Source: Paracoccus tibetensis
Lineage (GTDB): Bacteria > Pseudomonadota > Alphaproteobacteria > Rhodobacterales > Rhodobacteraceae
Direction of reading: 5' to 3'
DNA length: 39,011 nt
Assembly (NCBI RefSeq): GCF_900102505.1
Contig: NZ_FMVT01000020.1
Location: forward strand, 1-39,011
In this document: positions 15,652 to 24,326 of the stretch, one piece after another
Layout of the letters: every line of letters starts with the position of its first letter
Position numbering within the stretch: the stretch's first letter is position 1
Made by a program: the position numbers and the translations under genes
Notes under the pieces: model-generated
The model's input: the letters and a program-made list of their open reading frames with translations, nothing else
The model's database searches: none
What the model was told of the DNA's origin: nothing

Positions 15652-15714
15652 ATGAACGAGATCACACACGTCCAGCCTCGGCCCGCAGGGACCCCGCCGG
15701 AGCGGACCCGATGA
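15652..15714 (+). CDS. Possible 20-residue leader peptide coupled to the ABC ATPase gene
   Basis: ATG at 15652 preceded by GGAG (10-nt spacing) opens a 20-codon frame (MNEITHVQPR...) whose TGA overlaps the ABC ATPase ATG in an ATGA arrangement. That geometry would allow translational coupling. The sequence resembles no known leader peptide and has no regulatory codon run, so it may be fortuitous. Confidence 0.3.
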   Translation: MNEITHVQPRPAGTPPERTR

Positions 15715-17393
15715 TGGCCCAACCCGTCATCACCCCCGCAACCGCCCCCGAAGCTGCGCCCGAAATCGCGCTGTCCGTCCGCGGCCTGACCATCGCGCTG
15801 CCCAAAAGCATGGAGCGTCGCTACGCCGTCGAGGACGTGTCCTTCGATCTGCATCGCGGCCAGATCCTGTGCGTGGTGGGCGAATCCGGGTCCGGCAAGT
15901 CGGTCACCGCGAACACGCTGCTGGGCCTTCTGCCCAAGGTGATGAAGACCACTGCCGGCTCGATCACGCTGGAGGGGCGCGAGGTCATCGGCATGGGCGC
16001 TGAAGAACTGCGCGATCTGCGCGGCCGGATCGTGTCGATGATCTTCCAGGACCCGCTCTCGGCGCTGAACCCGCTGATGACGGTCGGCGCGCAGGTCGAT
16101 GAGGCGATGGCCTCTCACGGGATGGGCACGGCCGAGACGCGCCGGACCCGCACGCTGGAGCTGCTGGCCGAGGTCGGGTTGCCCGATCCGAAACTGATGT
16201 ATCACCAGTATCCGTTCCGCCTGTCCGGCGGTCAGCGCCAGCGGGTGATGATCGCGATGGCCCTGGCGCTTGAGCCGACGATCCTGATCGCGGATGAGCC
16301 GACGACCGCGCTGGACGTGACGACCCAGGCCCAGATCCTGAAGCTGATCCGCGACATCCAGCGCCGCAAGGGCATGAGCGTGATGTTCATCACCCATGAT
16401 TTCGGCGTCGTCGCCGAGATCGCCGACAGCGTCGTCGTGATGGAAAAGGGCCATGTCGTCGAAACCGGCCCGGCAGATCAGGTCCTGCGGTCGCCGCGCC
16501 ACGAGTACACGCAGCGCCTGATCGCCGCCGTGCCGCATCTGCGCAGCGAGGATCGCCCCGCGCCTGCCGGCAGCGCCGAGGCGCCCCTGCTTGAGGTCAG
16601 GAACCTCGTGAAGACCTATGCCAGCGGCAGCGCGCTTCTGCGCACGCGCCGGGTGGTGCCGGCGGTGCAGGATGTGTCGTTTCAGCTGGCGCGTGGCAGC
16701 ACGCTTGGAATCGTGGGCGAGAGCGGGTCGGGCAAATCCTCGCTCGGCCGGCTTCTGGTGCGGCTGATGGATGTGGACAGCGGCCAGATCCTGTTCGACG
16801 GCAAGGACATCGCCGCCCTGCCCGAGGCCGAATTCCGCAGCTTCCGCCCCAAGATCCAGATGATCTTTCAGGACCCCTTCGCCTCGCTCAACCCCCGGAT
16901 GACGATCGGCGGTATCCTGACCGTCGGGCCGATGGCCCACGGGATGAAGGCTGCCGAGGCACGCGCGCAGGCCCGTGATCTGCTGAAGCTTGTCGGTCTG
17001 GATACCGGGGCGTTCGGGCGCTATCCGCACGAATTCTCGGGCGGGCAGCGCCAGCGCATCGGCATAGCCCGCGCGCTGATGTTCCGCCCGCGCCTTCTGG
17101 TCGCGGACGAGGCGGTGTCGGCGCTGGACGTGTCGATCCAGGCGCAGATCCTGGAACTTCTGGAACGCATCCAGCGCGAGACGGGCGTGTCGATGGTCTT
17201 CATCACCCATGACCTGCGCGTCGCCAGCCAGATCTGCGACGAGATCGCGGTCATGCACAAGGGCCGCATCGTGGAGCACGGGCCGCCCTCGCAGATCTTC
17301 CAGACCCCCCGCTCGGACTACACGCGCGAGCTGGTGGCCGCCATTCCGGGCGAGGATTTCCAGCGCGCCGCGCCCGCGATGGCGCTGAACTGA
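15711..17393 (+). CDS. Fused dipeptide/oligopeptide-type ABC transporter ATP-binding protein (DppD-DppF fusion)
   Basis: A 560-residue protein with two complete nucleotide-binding domains, as in GsiA-type fusions. Domain 1 (about 20-270) has Walker A GESGSGKS, signature LSGGQRQR and Walker B ILIADEPT; domain 2 (about 300-550) has [16 protein letters not shown] and LLVADEAV. Both carry the C-terminal oligopeptide-transporter extension ([12 protein letters not shown] and [12 protein letters not shown]). It energises the importer formed with the binding protein and two permeases downstream. The ATG at 15711 (adjacent ATG at 15714) follows GGAG by 8 nt; the much longer open frame upstream is not family-like. 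Substrates of this family include peptides, opines, nickel and sugars, so the cargo is open. Confidence 0.95.
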   Translation: MMAQPVITPATAPEAAPEIALSVRGLTIALPKSMERRYAVEDVSFDLHRGQILCVVGESGSGKSVTANTLLGLLPKVMKTTAGSITLEGREVIGMGAEELRDLRGRIVSMIFQDPLSALNPLMTVGAQVDEAMASHGMGTAETRRTRTLELLAEVGLPDPKLMYHQYPFRLSGGQRQRVMIAMALALEPTILIADEPTTALDVTTQAQILKLIRDIQRRKGMSVMFITHDFGVVAEIADSVVVMEKGHVVETGPADQVLRSPRHEYTQRLIAAVPHLRSEDRPAPAGSAEAPLLEVRNLVKTYASGSALLRTRRVVPAVQDVSFQLARGSTLGIVGESGSGKSSLGRLLVRLMDVDSGQILFDGKDIAALPEAEFRSFRPKIQMIFQDPFASLNPRMTIGGILTVGPMAHGMKAAEARAQARDLLKLVGLDTGAFGRYPHEFSGGQRQRIGIARALMFRPRLLVADEAVSALDVSIQAQILELLERIQRETGVSMVFITHDLRVASQICDEIAVMHKGRIVEHGPPSQIFQTPRSDYTRELVAAIPGEDFQRAAPAMALN

Positions 17394-17429
17394 CAACAAC
17401 AAACACTTATCAACACGGGAGCCGAAACG

Positions 17430-19088
17430 ATGACCAAGGACCTGAAGACCGGCCTTTCGCGGCGGAGCGCATTGTCGCTGATGGGGGCAGGCGCCGCCGC
17501 GCTGCTGACGCCCAACCTTCTGGGTAAGCCCGCTTTTGCGCAGACCCCGCCCGATGCCCCGACCGGTCGCGTTATCGTCGGCCTGTCGCAAGAGCCGACG
17601 GTCTTCAACCCGCTGATGCCCAAGATCGAGGTGGACGACAACGTGCATTTCTCGATCTTCGATGCGCTCTTCCGCATCAACGAGAATGGCGAGTTCGTCC
17701 CGAACCTTGCGGCCGAGGTGCCGACGCTTGAAAATGGCGGCATTTCCGAGGACGGGCTGAGCTGGAGCGTCAAGCTGCGCGACGATGTCACCTGGCACGA
17801 CGGCGAGGCATTCACGGCCGACGACGTCAAGTTCACGCTCGAGCTGATCGTCAATCCCGATTTCCGGGCCTGGCGGACGACCGGCCATGATCTGGTGCGC
17901 GACATCGAGGTCGTGTCCCCGACCGAGATCACCTGGCGGATGGAAGAGCCCTTCGCGCCCTACCTGTCCTTCCTGACCGAAACCTTCATCGTCCCCGAGC
18001 ATATTCTCGCCGCGGCCGAGGACCCGAACGAGGCGCCCTTCAACCGCGAGCCGATCGGCACCGGCGCCTTCAAATGGGGTCAGCGCACCGCGGGCGATGC
18101 CCTGACCCTGGTCGCCAACCCCGACTATCACGGCGAAGGACCCTATATCGAAGAGCTAATCTTCCGCTACATCCCCGACATGACGGTGCTGTTCACGCAG
18201 TTCCAGAGCGGGGCCATCGACGTGGTGGGCCGGTCCTACATCACCCAGGACAATTACGAGGCCGCGAAGGCCCTGCCGGACCGCCAGGTCGATCTGGTCC
18301 CGGCCCCCTCGGTCGAGTCGATCTACCTGAACCTCGAGCGGCCGCAGTTCCAGGATCCGGCGGTGCGCCAGGCGCTCTATTACGCGCTTGACCGCTCGGC
18401 CATCATCGACGTGCTTTACTACGGTCTGCCCGAGGCGACCGAGACCTTCATGCCGCGCCAGTCCGCCTACTACCATGACAGCCTGCCCGCGCAGGAGTTC
18501 AACCTGGACCGGGCCCGCGAGATTCTGGACCAGGCGGGCTGGGTCACCGGCTCGGACGGCATCCGCGAAAAGGACGGCGTGCGGCTGGAGTTCAACAACT
18601 CGACCACGACGGGCGCGCATCTGCGCGAGCAGACGCAGCAGTTCGTCCAGCAGACCTTCGCCGAGATCGGCGTGCGGATGAACATCGAGAACATGCCGGC
18701 GGCAGTCATGTGGGGCGATTTCTGGGTCCTGTCGCAATTCGACAGCGCCATGGTGGGCATCACCTACCTGATCGCGGCCGATCCGGACGTCACGAACCGG
18801 CTGCACACCGATGCCATCGCCGCGCAGGGCGGGAACGGCTCGAACACGGGACAGTATTCCAACCCCGAGGTGGACGCGCTGCTGGACGAGGGTGCGCGTA
18901 CCTTCGATCCCGAAGCGCGGATGGCCATCTACCGCGAGGTGCAAGAGATCGTGCGCAGCGACCTGCCGTTCCTGCCGCTGTTCTCCTACACGCAGGTCTA
19001 TGGCCGCAAGGCGGGGCTGGACGGCTTCGTGCCGAATACCAACACCCGCAGCGAGACGTGGAACGCCGCCAGCTGGTACTGGAGCTGA
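17430..19088 (+). CDS. Periplasmic solute-binding protein, SBP family 5 (DppA-like)
   Basis: A 552-residue receptor of the peptide/opine/nickel-type ABC importer. The N-terminus has a Tat-like twin-arginine LSRRSALSLMGAG, a hydrophobic stretch and cleavage after AFA. The mature protein opens VIVGLSQEPTVFNPL and contains LSWSVKLRDDVTWHDGEAFTADDVKF, the family 5 signature. QALYYALDRSAIIDVLYYG and the PLFSYTQVYGRK end are also typical. GGGAG precedes the ATG. A 26-bp palindrome follows the gene. The ligand cannot be read from sequence; the enzymes downstream suggest an amine-containing compound or small peptide. Confidence 0.94.
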   Translation: MTKDLKTGLSRRSALSLMGAGAAALLTPNLLGKPAFAQTPPDAPTGRVIVGLSQEPTVFNPLMPKIEVDDNVHFSIFDALFRINENGEFVPNLAAEVPTLENGGISEDGLSWSVKLRDDVTWHDGEAFTADDVKFTLELIVNPDFRAWRTTGHDLVRDIEVVSPTEITWRMEEPFAPYLSFLTETFIVPEHILAAAEDPNEAPFNREPIGTGAFKWGQRTAGDALTLVANPDYHGEGPYIEELIFRYIPDMTVLFTQFQSGAIDVVGRSYITQDNYEAAKALPDRQVDLVPAPSVESIYLNLERPQFQDPAVRQALYYALDRSAIIDVLYYGLPEATETFMPRQSAYYHDSLPAQEFNLDRAREILDQAGWVTGSDGIREKDGVRLEFNNSTTTGAHLREQTQQFVQQTFAEIGVRMNIENMPAAVMWGDFWVLSQFDSAMVGITYLIAADPDVTNRLHTDAIAAQGGNGSNTGQYSNPEVDALLDEGARTFDPEARMAIYREVQEIVRSDLPFLPLFSYTQVYGRKAGLDGFVPNTNTRSETWNAASWYWS

Positions 19089-19096
19089 CGACCGCT

Positions 19097-19122
19097 GCTG
19101 CCCGCGCGATCGCGCGGGCAGC
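19097..19122 (+). terminator. 26-bp perfect palindrome between binding-protein and permease genes
   Basis: Two 13-bp arms (first arm GCTGCCCGCGCGA) with no loop bases, 8 nt after the binding-protein stop and 25 nt before the permease start. No T-tract. It is far longer than expected by chance in this window. As after dctP, the likely role is mRNA 3'-end protection or partial attenuation that raises binding protein over permease; the role is inferred. Confidence 0.7.
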
Positions 19123-19147
19123 CCGCTAGTCCCGCAAGGAGGGGAAC

Positions 19148-20098
19148 ATGGCTGCTTTCCTGCTCAGACGCCTTTTGCAAAGCATCGTGCTGCTGGTGAT
19201 CGTGTCGATCATCGGCTTCACGGTCCTGAACCTGATCCCTGGCGGCCCGCTGGCGCAGTACGCCCTCGATCCCGGCATGACCGAGGCCGACCGGCTGCGC
19301 ATCGCCGCGCAGATGGGCCTCGACCGGCCGCTTTACGTCCAGTACCTGGAATGGGCCTCGCGCATGGTGCAGGGGGACTGGGGCACGTCCTATCGCGACG
19401 GCAACCCGGTCACGACGGTGATCGCGCGCCATGTCCCTGCGACGCTGCTGCTGATGGGGTCGTCGACGGTCATCGCGGTCGCGGTCGGCACCTGGATCGG
19501 CATCCGGGGCGCGACGCATCGCAACTCGGCCTCGGACTATGTGGCGACGGTGGGCGCGATGATCGCGCTGTCGATCCCGACCTTCTGGTTCGGCCTGATC
19601 GGCATCTACGTCTTCTCGCTGCGGCTCGGCTGGCTGCCCTCGGGCAACATGTACACGATCGGCGACGGCTCGGTCCTGAACGTGCTGCACCACCTGATCA
19701 TGCCCTCGGTCGTTCTTGCCCTGGTCCATATCGCAATCTGGAGCCGGTTCATGCGCTCGGCCACGCTGGACGCGATCAGCCAGGAATTCGTCAAGACCGC
19801 CCGCGCCAAGGGCGTGCCCGAACGGCGCGTCGTCATGAAGCACGTCGTGGGCAACGCGCTTCTGCCGATGATCAGCCTGGCCGGGGTGCAGGTCCCCTCG
19901 CTGCTGACCGGCGCGCTGGTGACCGAAACCGTATTCAGCTGGCCCGGCATGGGACGGCTGTTCCTCGATAGCCTCAGCTACAGCGACTATCCGGTGGTGA
20001 TGGGGCTGCTGATGTTCTCGGCCATCCTGACGATCGTCGCCAACTTCATTGCCGATGTCGCCGTGGCATTGGTCGATCCCCGCATCCGCCTGGCCTGA
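19148..20098 (+). CDS. ABC transporter permease (DppB-like)
   Basis: A 316-residue inner-membrane permease with about six helices. The N-terminal MAAFLLRRLLQSIVLLVIVS and VLNLIPGGP are characteristic of DppB/OppB, as is LGLDRPLYVQY in close form (MGLDRPLYVQYLEW). The cytoplasmic EAA loop FVKTARAKGVPERRVVMKH contacts the ATPase, followed by NALLPMISLAGVQVPSLLTG and VFSWPGMGRLF. AAGGAGGGG gives a strong ribosome-binding site just after the palindrome. Confidence 0.95.
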   Translation: MAAFLLRRLLQSIVLLVIVSIIGFTVLNLIPGGPLAQYALDPGMTEADRLRIAAQMGLDRPLYVQYLEWASRMVQGDWGTSYRDGNPVTTVIARHVPATLLLMGSSTVIAVAVGTWIGIRGATHRNSASDYVATVGAMIALSIPTFWFGLIGIYVFSLRLGWLPSGNMYTIGDGSVLNVLHHLIMPSVVLALVHIAIWSRFMRSATLDAISQEFVKTARAKGVPERRVVMKHVVGNALLPMISLAGVQVPSLLTGALVTETVFSWPGMGRLFLDSLSYSDYPVVMGLLMFSAILTIVANFIADVAVALVDPRIRLA

Positions 20099-20123
20099 GC
20101 GCCGGGAGACGAAAGGCTGCACC

Positions 20124-21005
20124 ATGACCGACATGACGGTATCCCTTCCTCCCCAAGCGCGCTGGTGGCAGAGCCGCGTCGTGCGTCGCTTCACCGGCAA
20201 CTGGCTGGCGCTGCTGGGGCTGGCGATGATCACCCTGCTGACGCTGGCCTGCATCTTCGGCCCGTCGCTGCTGCCCTACGATTCGCTTTATGTCGACCTG
20301 CGGGCACGCTTCGCGCCCCCGCTCAGCGGGCAGCACTACCTGGGCACCGACCCCCTGGGCCGTGACATCGCCGCGCGTCTGCTGATGGCGGGGCGCATCT
20401 CGCTGATGGTCGGCTTTTTCGCGATGCTGCTGGCGACGCTGCTGGGCACGGTGGTCGGCGTCATCGCGGGCTACAGCGGAGGCTGGGTCAATTCGGTCCT
20501 GATGCGGACGGTAGACGGGTTCCTGTCCTTCCCGACGATCTTCCTGCTGCTGGCGCTGGCGGTTGCGCTGCAACCGACCCCGGTGATGATCACCATCATC
20601 ATCGCCCTGACCGGCTGGATGGAGGTCGCACGCATCGTCGAGGCCGAGGTCCGGTCCCTCAAGGAACGCGAATTCGTCATGGCCGGCCGGATGCTGGGCC
20701 TTGGCCGCGCGCATATCATGTTCCGCGAGATCCTGCCGAACGCCATGGGCCCGATCATCGTCGCCGCCACCCTGACCGTCGCCCGCGCCATCCTGCTGGA
20801 GGCCTATGTCAGCTTCCTCGGCTTCGGCATCCAGCCGCCCTTGCCCAGCTGGGGCAACATGCTGAACGGTGCGCAGCAATATCTTGGCACCGCGCCATGG
20901 CTGGCCATCATTCCGGGGGTCGCGATCACCATCGCGGTGACCAGCTTCAATTTCATTGGCGACGGGCTGCGTGACGCGCTCGACGTGCGCAAAGATACCT
21001 TGTGA
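20124..21005 (+). CDS. ABC transporter permease (DppC-like)
   Basis: A 293-residue inner-membrane permease pairing with the DppB-like subunit. Typical elements are the N-terminal OppC_N helix (NWLALLGLAMITLLTL), HYLGTDPLGRDIAARLLMAG, the EAA loop EFVMAGRMLGLGRAHIMFRE with ILPNAMGPIIV, and SFLGFGIQPPLPSWGNML. I chose ATG 20124 over an earlier in-frame ATG inside the previous gene because it gives the family-standard N-terminus. It ends 11 nt before the flavoprotein start. Confidence 0.95.
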   Translation: MTDMTVSLPPQARWWQSRVVRRFTGNWLALLGLAMITLLTLACIFGPSLLPYDSLYVDLRARFAPPLSGQHYLGTDPLGRDIAARLLMAGRISLMVGFFAMLLATLLGTVVGVIAGYSGGWVNSVLMRTVDGFLSFPTIFLLLALAVALQPTPVMITIIIALTGWMEVARIVEAEVRSLKEREFVMAGRMLGLGRAHIMFREILPNAMGPIIVAATLTVARAILLEAYVSFLGFGIQPPLPSWGNMLNGAQQYLGTAPWLAIIPGVAITIAVTSFNFIGDGLRDALDVRKDTL

Positions 21006-21016
21006 AGGACCGAGCC

Positions 21017-22330
21017 ATGACCGAGCCGTCGCGCATCGCCAAGAAATCGACCCCCTACTGGTGGGAGGCCGCGCCCGTCCGCCCGCTGCCCGAGCAGGCG
21101 CTGCAGAAGCAGGTCGATGTCGTCGTTCTCGGCGCCGGCTATGCCGGGCTGTCGGCCGGGTTGACGCTGGCGCGGGCCGGCCGCTCGGTCGCAATCTTCG
21201 ATGCGATGAACCCCGGCGAGGGGGCATCCTCGCGCAATGGCGGCATCACTTCGGGCAGCATCCGGCCGGGCTTTGCCACGCTGACCCGCAAATTCGGTGA
21301 AAGGACCGCATTGGCCATCGAGGCCGAGGGAAAGCGCGCGCGCGAATTCCTCTATGGTTTCCTCAAGGACGAGGGGATCGACTGTGATTTCCGCCTGACC
21401 GGCGCGTTTCGCGGTGCCTTGGGCCATGACCAGTACGATGTGATGGCCCGCGCCGCCGACACGCTGGCCAAGCGGCTTGGGATCGACACCTATGCCGTCC
21501 CCCATGCCGAGCAGCGCGGCTATATCGGCACGGATTTCTATCGCGGCGGGGTCGCGCGCATGGATATCGGCGGGCTGCACCCGGCCAAGTTCCATGCCGG
21601 TCTGCTGCGCGTCACGTTGGCGGCCGGGGTGACGGTGCATTCCCATACGCCGGTGACAGCCATTGCCCGCGAAGGTGCCGGGTTCGAGGTGACGACCAGC
21701 GCCGGCAAGATCGCCGCGCGGCAGGTCCTTGTGTGCACCAACGGCTATACCGACGGGGCCGTCCCCTTCCTGCGCCGCCGCCTTGTGCCGGTCCGCAGCC
21801 GGATCATCGTGACCGACCCCCTGCCGGCCGAGCTGATGGACCGCCTGATGCCGCGCCGCATGATGATGAGCGAGAACCGGAAGCTGGGCTTTTACTATCG
21901 CCCGACGCCGGACGGGGCCTCGATCCTGCTGGGGGGGCGCGACAGCAGTTTCGCAGGCGATCCGGTCGAGCCGATCCTGCGTCTGCGCGATGGCCTTACA
22001 GAGCTTTTCCCCGAGCTGTGCGATGTCGGCTTCACCCATAGCTGGTTCGGCAATGTGGCGATGAACCGCGACATGCTGCCCCGGATGTTCGAAAAGCACG
22101 GCGTTCTTTACGCCAGCGGCTTCTGCGGCTCGGGCGTGGTCTGGGCGCCGTGGCTGGGGCGGCGCGCGGCGCAGCGCCTGCTGGGCGAGCGTGTCGATGA
22201 GCCAAGCGCCTTCGACATGCGCCCACCTGCCGCGGTGCCGTTCTTCAACGGCAAGCCGTGGTTCATCCCCGCGATCATCAAGGGCTATGCGATCCAGGAC
22301 CGCATCGCGCTGTCGCGGGCAAAGCGCTAG
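21017..22330 (+). CDS. FAD-dependent amine/amino-acid oxidoreductase (PuuB-like, DAO superfamily)
   Basis: A 437-residue flavoprotein that would oxidise a C-N bond to an imine, which hydrolyses to aldehyde or ketone. N-terminal KSTPYWWEAAP, dinucleotide motif VVVLGAGYAGLSAGLTLARAG and SSRNGGITSGSIRPGF place it with gamma-glutamylputrescine oxidase (PuuB/OrdL) relatives. C-terminal FCGSGVVWAPWLGRR closes the FAD domain, followed by FFNGKPWFIP, a tail shared with the flavoprotein at 27764-29053. GAAGGA precedes ATG 21017. There is no gamma-glutamylputrescine synthetase in view, so the substrate is probably not gamma-glutamylputrescine. Confidence 0.87.
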   Translation: MTEPSRIAKKSTPYWWEAAPVRPLPEQALQKQVDVVVLGAGYAGLSAGLTLARAGRSVAIFDAMNPGEGASSRNGGITSGSIRPGFATLTRKFGERTALAIEAEGKRAREFLYGFLKDEGIDCDFRLTGAFRGALGHDQYDVMARAADTLAKRLGIDTYAVPHAEQRGYIGTDFYRGGVARMDIGGLHPAKFHAGLLRVTLAAGVTVHSHTPVTAIAREGAGFEVTTSAGKIAARQVLVCTNGYTDGAVPFLRRRLVPVRSRIIVTDPLPAELMDRLMPRRMMMSENRKLGFYYRPTPDGASILLGGRDSSFAGDPVEPILRLRDGLTELFPELCDVGFTHSWFGNVAMNRDMLPRMFEKHGVLYASGFCGSGVVWAPWLGRRAAQRLLGERVDEPSAFDMRPPAAVPFFNGKPWFIPAIIKGYAIQDRIALSRAKR

Positions 22331-22339
22331 GGGGCGGTC

Positions 22340-23332
22340 ATGGAAACGCTGCTTCTGACCAAGGCGCAGGTGCGCGCCCTGCTGCGGATGCCCGACGTGA
22401 TCGACGCGGTGGAGGCGGCCTTCCGCGCCTTCAACTCGGATCAGGTCGAACAGCCGGACTATATGGGCCTGCACCTTGCGCCAAAGGGCGCCGAAATCGA
22501 TTTCAAGGCCGCGCTGGACCGCGCGGGCGAAATGGTCTCGCTCAAGGCGTCCTCGGGCGGGTTCCGGGACAATCCCGCGCGGTTCGGGATGCCGAACGGG
22601 ATGGGCACGGTCCTGCTGTTCGACGCCCGAAGCGGGGCGCTGGCTTGCGTCATGGATGGCAGCCTGCTGACGGGCTTCCGGACCGGCGCAGCCGGGGCGG
22701 TTTCGGCCCGCGCGCTGGCGCGGCGGGATGCACACCGGGTTGGGGTCATCGGCACGGGCACGCAGGCGCGGATGCAGATCCGCGCCCTGCGCGAGGTCAT
22801 GACCATCGAGACCGTCCACGCCGCCAGCCGCAGCCCTGCGGGGCTGGATGCCTTCTGCGCCGACATGCAGGGCGAGTTCGGCTTGACCGTGGTGACCGGC
22901 AGTCCTGAAGAGGTGGCGGCCGCCGCCGACATCTTGGTCACCACCACGCGGGCGACCGGTGTCGTGGTCCGGGCGGACTGGGTGCGTCCCGGCACGCACA
23001 TCATCGCCATCGGCGCCGATCAGGCCGACAAGCAGGAACTGGACCCCGATCTTTTCAGGGATGCGCGCATCGTGGTGGACAGCCAGGCCCAATGCGCCGC
23101 CAAGGGCGAATTGCAGCACGCCCTGCGTGCCGGCACGGCCGACGGCCTACAGACCGAACTGGGCGAGGTTCTGCTGGGCCGGAAGCCCGGCCGCCAGAAT
23201 GACACGCAGATCACCATCTTCGACAGCACCGGCATGGCCATTCAGGACACGACCACCGCTGCCGCGATCCTCACGCGTGCCCGGGCGCAGGGAATCGGGA
23301 CTTCGTTCAATTTCTTCGGACAGGACGGCTGA
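22340..23332 (+). CDS. Ornithine cyclodeaminase/mu-crystallin-family imine reductase or deaminase
   Basis: A 330-residue NAD(P)-dependent enzyme of the OCD/mu-crystallin family, whose members include ornithine cyclodeaminase, ketimine reductases, EutC of hydroxyectoine breakdown and BhcD iminosuccinate reductase. Visible signatures are [31 protein letters not shown], nucleotide motif [13 protein letters not shown], and [14 protein letters not shown] with the conserved acidic residue. It directly precedes a threonine-dehydratase homolog with 1 nt between. The same pairing exists as eutC/eutB and bhcD/bhcB, where the dehydratase makes an imine and the OCD-type enzyme acts on it. The exact reaction here is unproven. 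Confidence 0.85.
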   Translation: METLLLTKAQVRALLRMPDVIDAVEAAFRAFNSDQVEQPDYMGLHLAPKGAEIDFKAALDRAGEMVSLKASSGGFRDNPARFGMPNGMGTVLLFDARSGALACVMDGSLLTGFRTGAAGAVSARALARRDAHRVGVIGTGTQARMQIRALREVMTIETVHAASRSPAGLDAFCADMQGEFGLTVVTGSPEEVAAAADILVTTTRATGVVVRADWVRPGTHIIAIGADQADKQELDPDLFRDARIVVDSQAQCAAKGELQHALRAGTADGLQTELGEVLLGRKPGRQNDTQITIFDSTGMAIQDTTTAAAILTRARAQGIGTSFNFFGQDG

Positions 23333-23333
23333 C

Positions 23334-24326
23334 ATGCAACAGGACCTGACGGAAGCGCCGACGCTTCAGGATATTCTGGACGCGCGGGCGCGCATCGCGC
23401 CCCATATCCGCCGCACCCCGATCCTGCGCGCGGACAAGATCGAGCCTGCGGCGGGATGCCAAGTCTATCTCAAGCCCGAGACGTTGCAGATCACCGGCGC
23501 CTTCAAGCTGCGCGGCGCGCTGAACACGGCGCTGCAGCTGAACCCGGAGCAGATCGCGCGGGGCTTCATCTCGTCCTCGTCGGGCAATCACGCGCAGGGC
23601 CTGTCCTATGCCGCGCGGATGCTGGGCACCAAGGTCGTCCTGATCCTGCCGGTCGGCACGCCCGAGCTGAAGATCGCCAACACCCGGGCCCTCGGGGCCG
23701 AGGTGATCCTGTTCGACGGCGACAACGCCTCGCGCTGGCGCGAGGTCTACCGCATCGCCGCCGAGAAGGGCTACGAGGTCATCCACGGCTTCGAGGACCC
23801 GCGCGTGATGGCAGGGCAGGGCACCATCGGCTGCGAGATCCTGGAGGATCTGCCCGATGTCGAGACGGTGCTGGTCCCGCTTGGCGGCGGCGGGCTGATC
23901 TCGGGCGTGGCGACGGCGATCAAGGCGCTGCGGCCCGATGTCCGCGTCGTGGCCTGCGAGCCTGCGCTGACGCCGAAATACCACCGCAGCCGCACGGACG
24001 GGCAGCGCGTGTCCCTGCCGCTGCACCAGACGATCGCGGACGGGCTGAAGATCAGCGTGCCGGGCCGCAATCCCTGGCCCATCATCGAGCGGCATGTCGA
24101 CGAGATCGTGCTGGTCGGCGAAGAGGACATCGTTGCCGGCATGAAGGCGCTGGCCAGCGATGCCAAGCTGATTGCCGAGCCCGCCGCCTCGATCGGCATC
24201 GGCGCCCTGCTGAGCGGCGCGGTCAGCGTCCGCCCCGACGAGAAGGTCTGCGCGATCCTGACCGGCGGCAACTGGGGCCTTCCCGATCTGGCCCGCGTCT
24301 TCGGCGCCTCGGGTTCCGTGACATGA
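23334..24326 (+). CDS. PLP-dependent serine/threonine dehydratase-family enzyme (EutB/BhcB-like)
   Basis: A 330-residue fold-type II PLP enzyme that eliminates water or another group from a beta-substituted amino acid. PLP lysine K58 is in ITGAFKLRGALN; SSSGNHAQG binds the substrate carboxylate, GGGGLISGVA the cofactor phosphate, and TIADGLKISVPG is the characteristic late motif. There is no C-terminal ACT-like regulatory domain, so it is a catabolic-type enzyme. It lies between the OCD-type gene and the kinase, overlapping the kinase start by ATGA. Candidate substrates are threonine, serine, 3-hydroxyaspartate or another beta-hydroxy amino acid. Confidence 0.9.
   Translation: MQQDLTEAPTLQDILDARARIAPHIRRTPILRADKIEPAAGCQVYLKPETLQITGAFKLRGALNTALQLNPEQIARGFISSSSGNHAQGLSYAARMLGTKVVLILPVGTPELKIANTRALGAEVILFDGDNASRWREVYRIAAEKGYEVIHGFEDPRVMAGQGTIGCEILEDLPDVETVLVPLGGGGLISGVATAIKALRPDVRVVACEPALTPKYHRSRTDGQRVSLPLHQTIADGLKISVPGRNPWPIIERHVDEIVLVGEEDIVAGMKALASDAKLIAEPAASIGIGALLSGAVSVRPDEKVCAILTGGNWGLPDLARVFGASGSVT

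Noticed and set aside
15633..18131. An 832-codon minus-strand open frame opposite the ABC ATPase and binding-protein genes
   Set aside because: Composition is His/Gln/Arg/Asp-rich with no recognisable domain, while the plus strand has all Walker and signature motifs.
22340..24326. Assignment of the OCD/dehydratase pair as the beta-hydroxyaspartate cycle (bhcBD)
   Set aside because: The aspartate-glyoxylate aminotransferase (bhcA) and beta-hydroxyaspartate aldolase (bhcC) are not adjacent.
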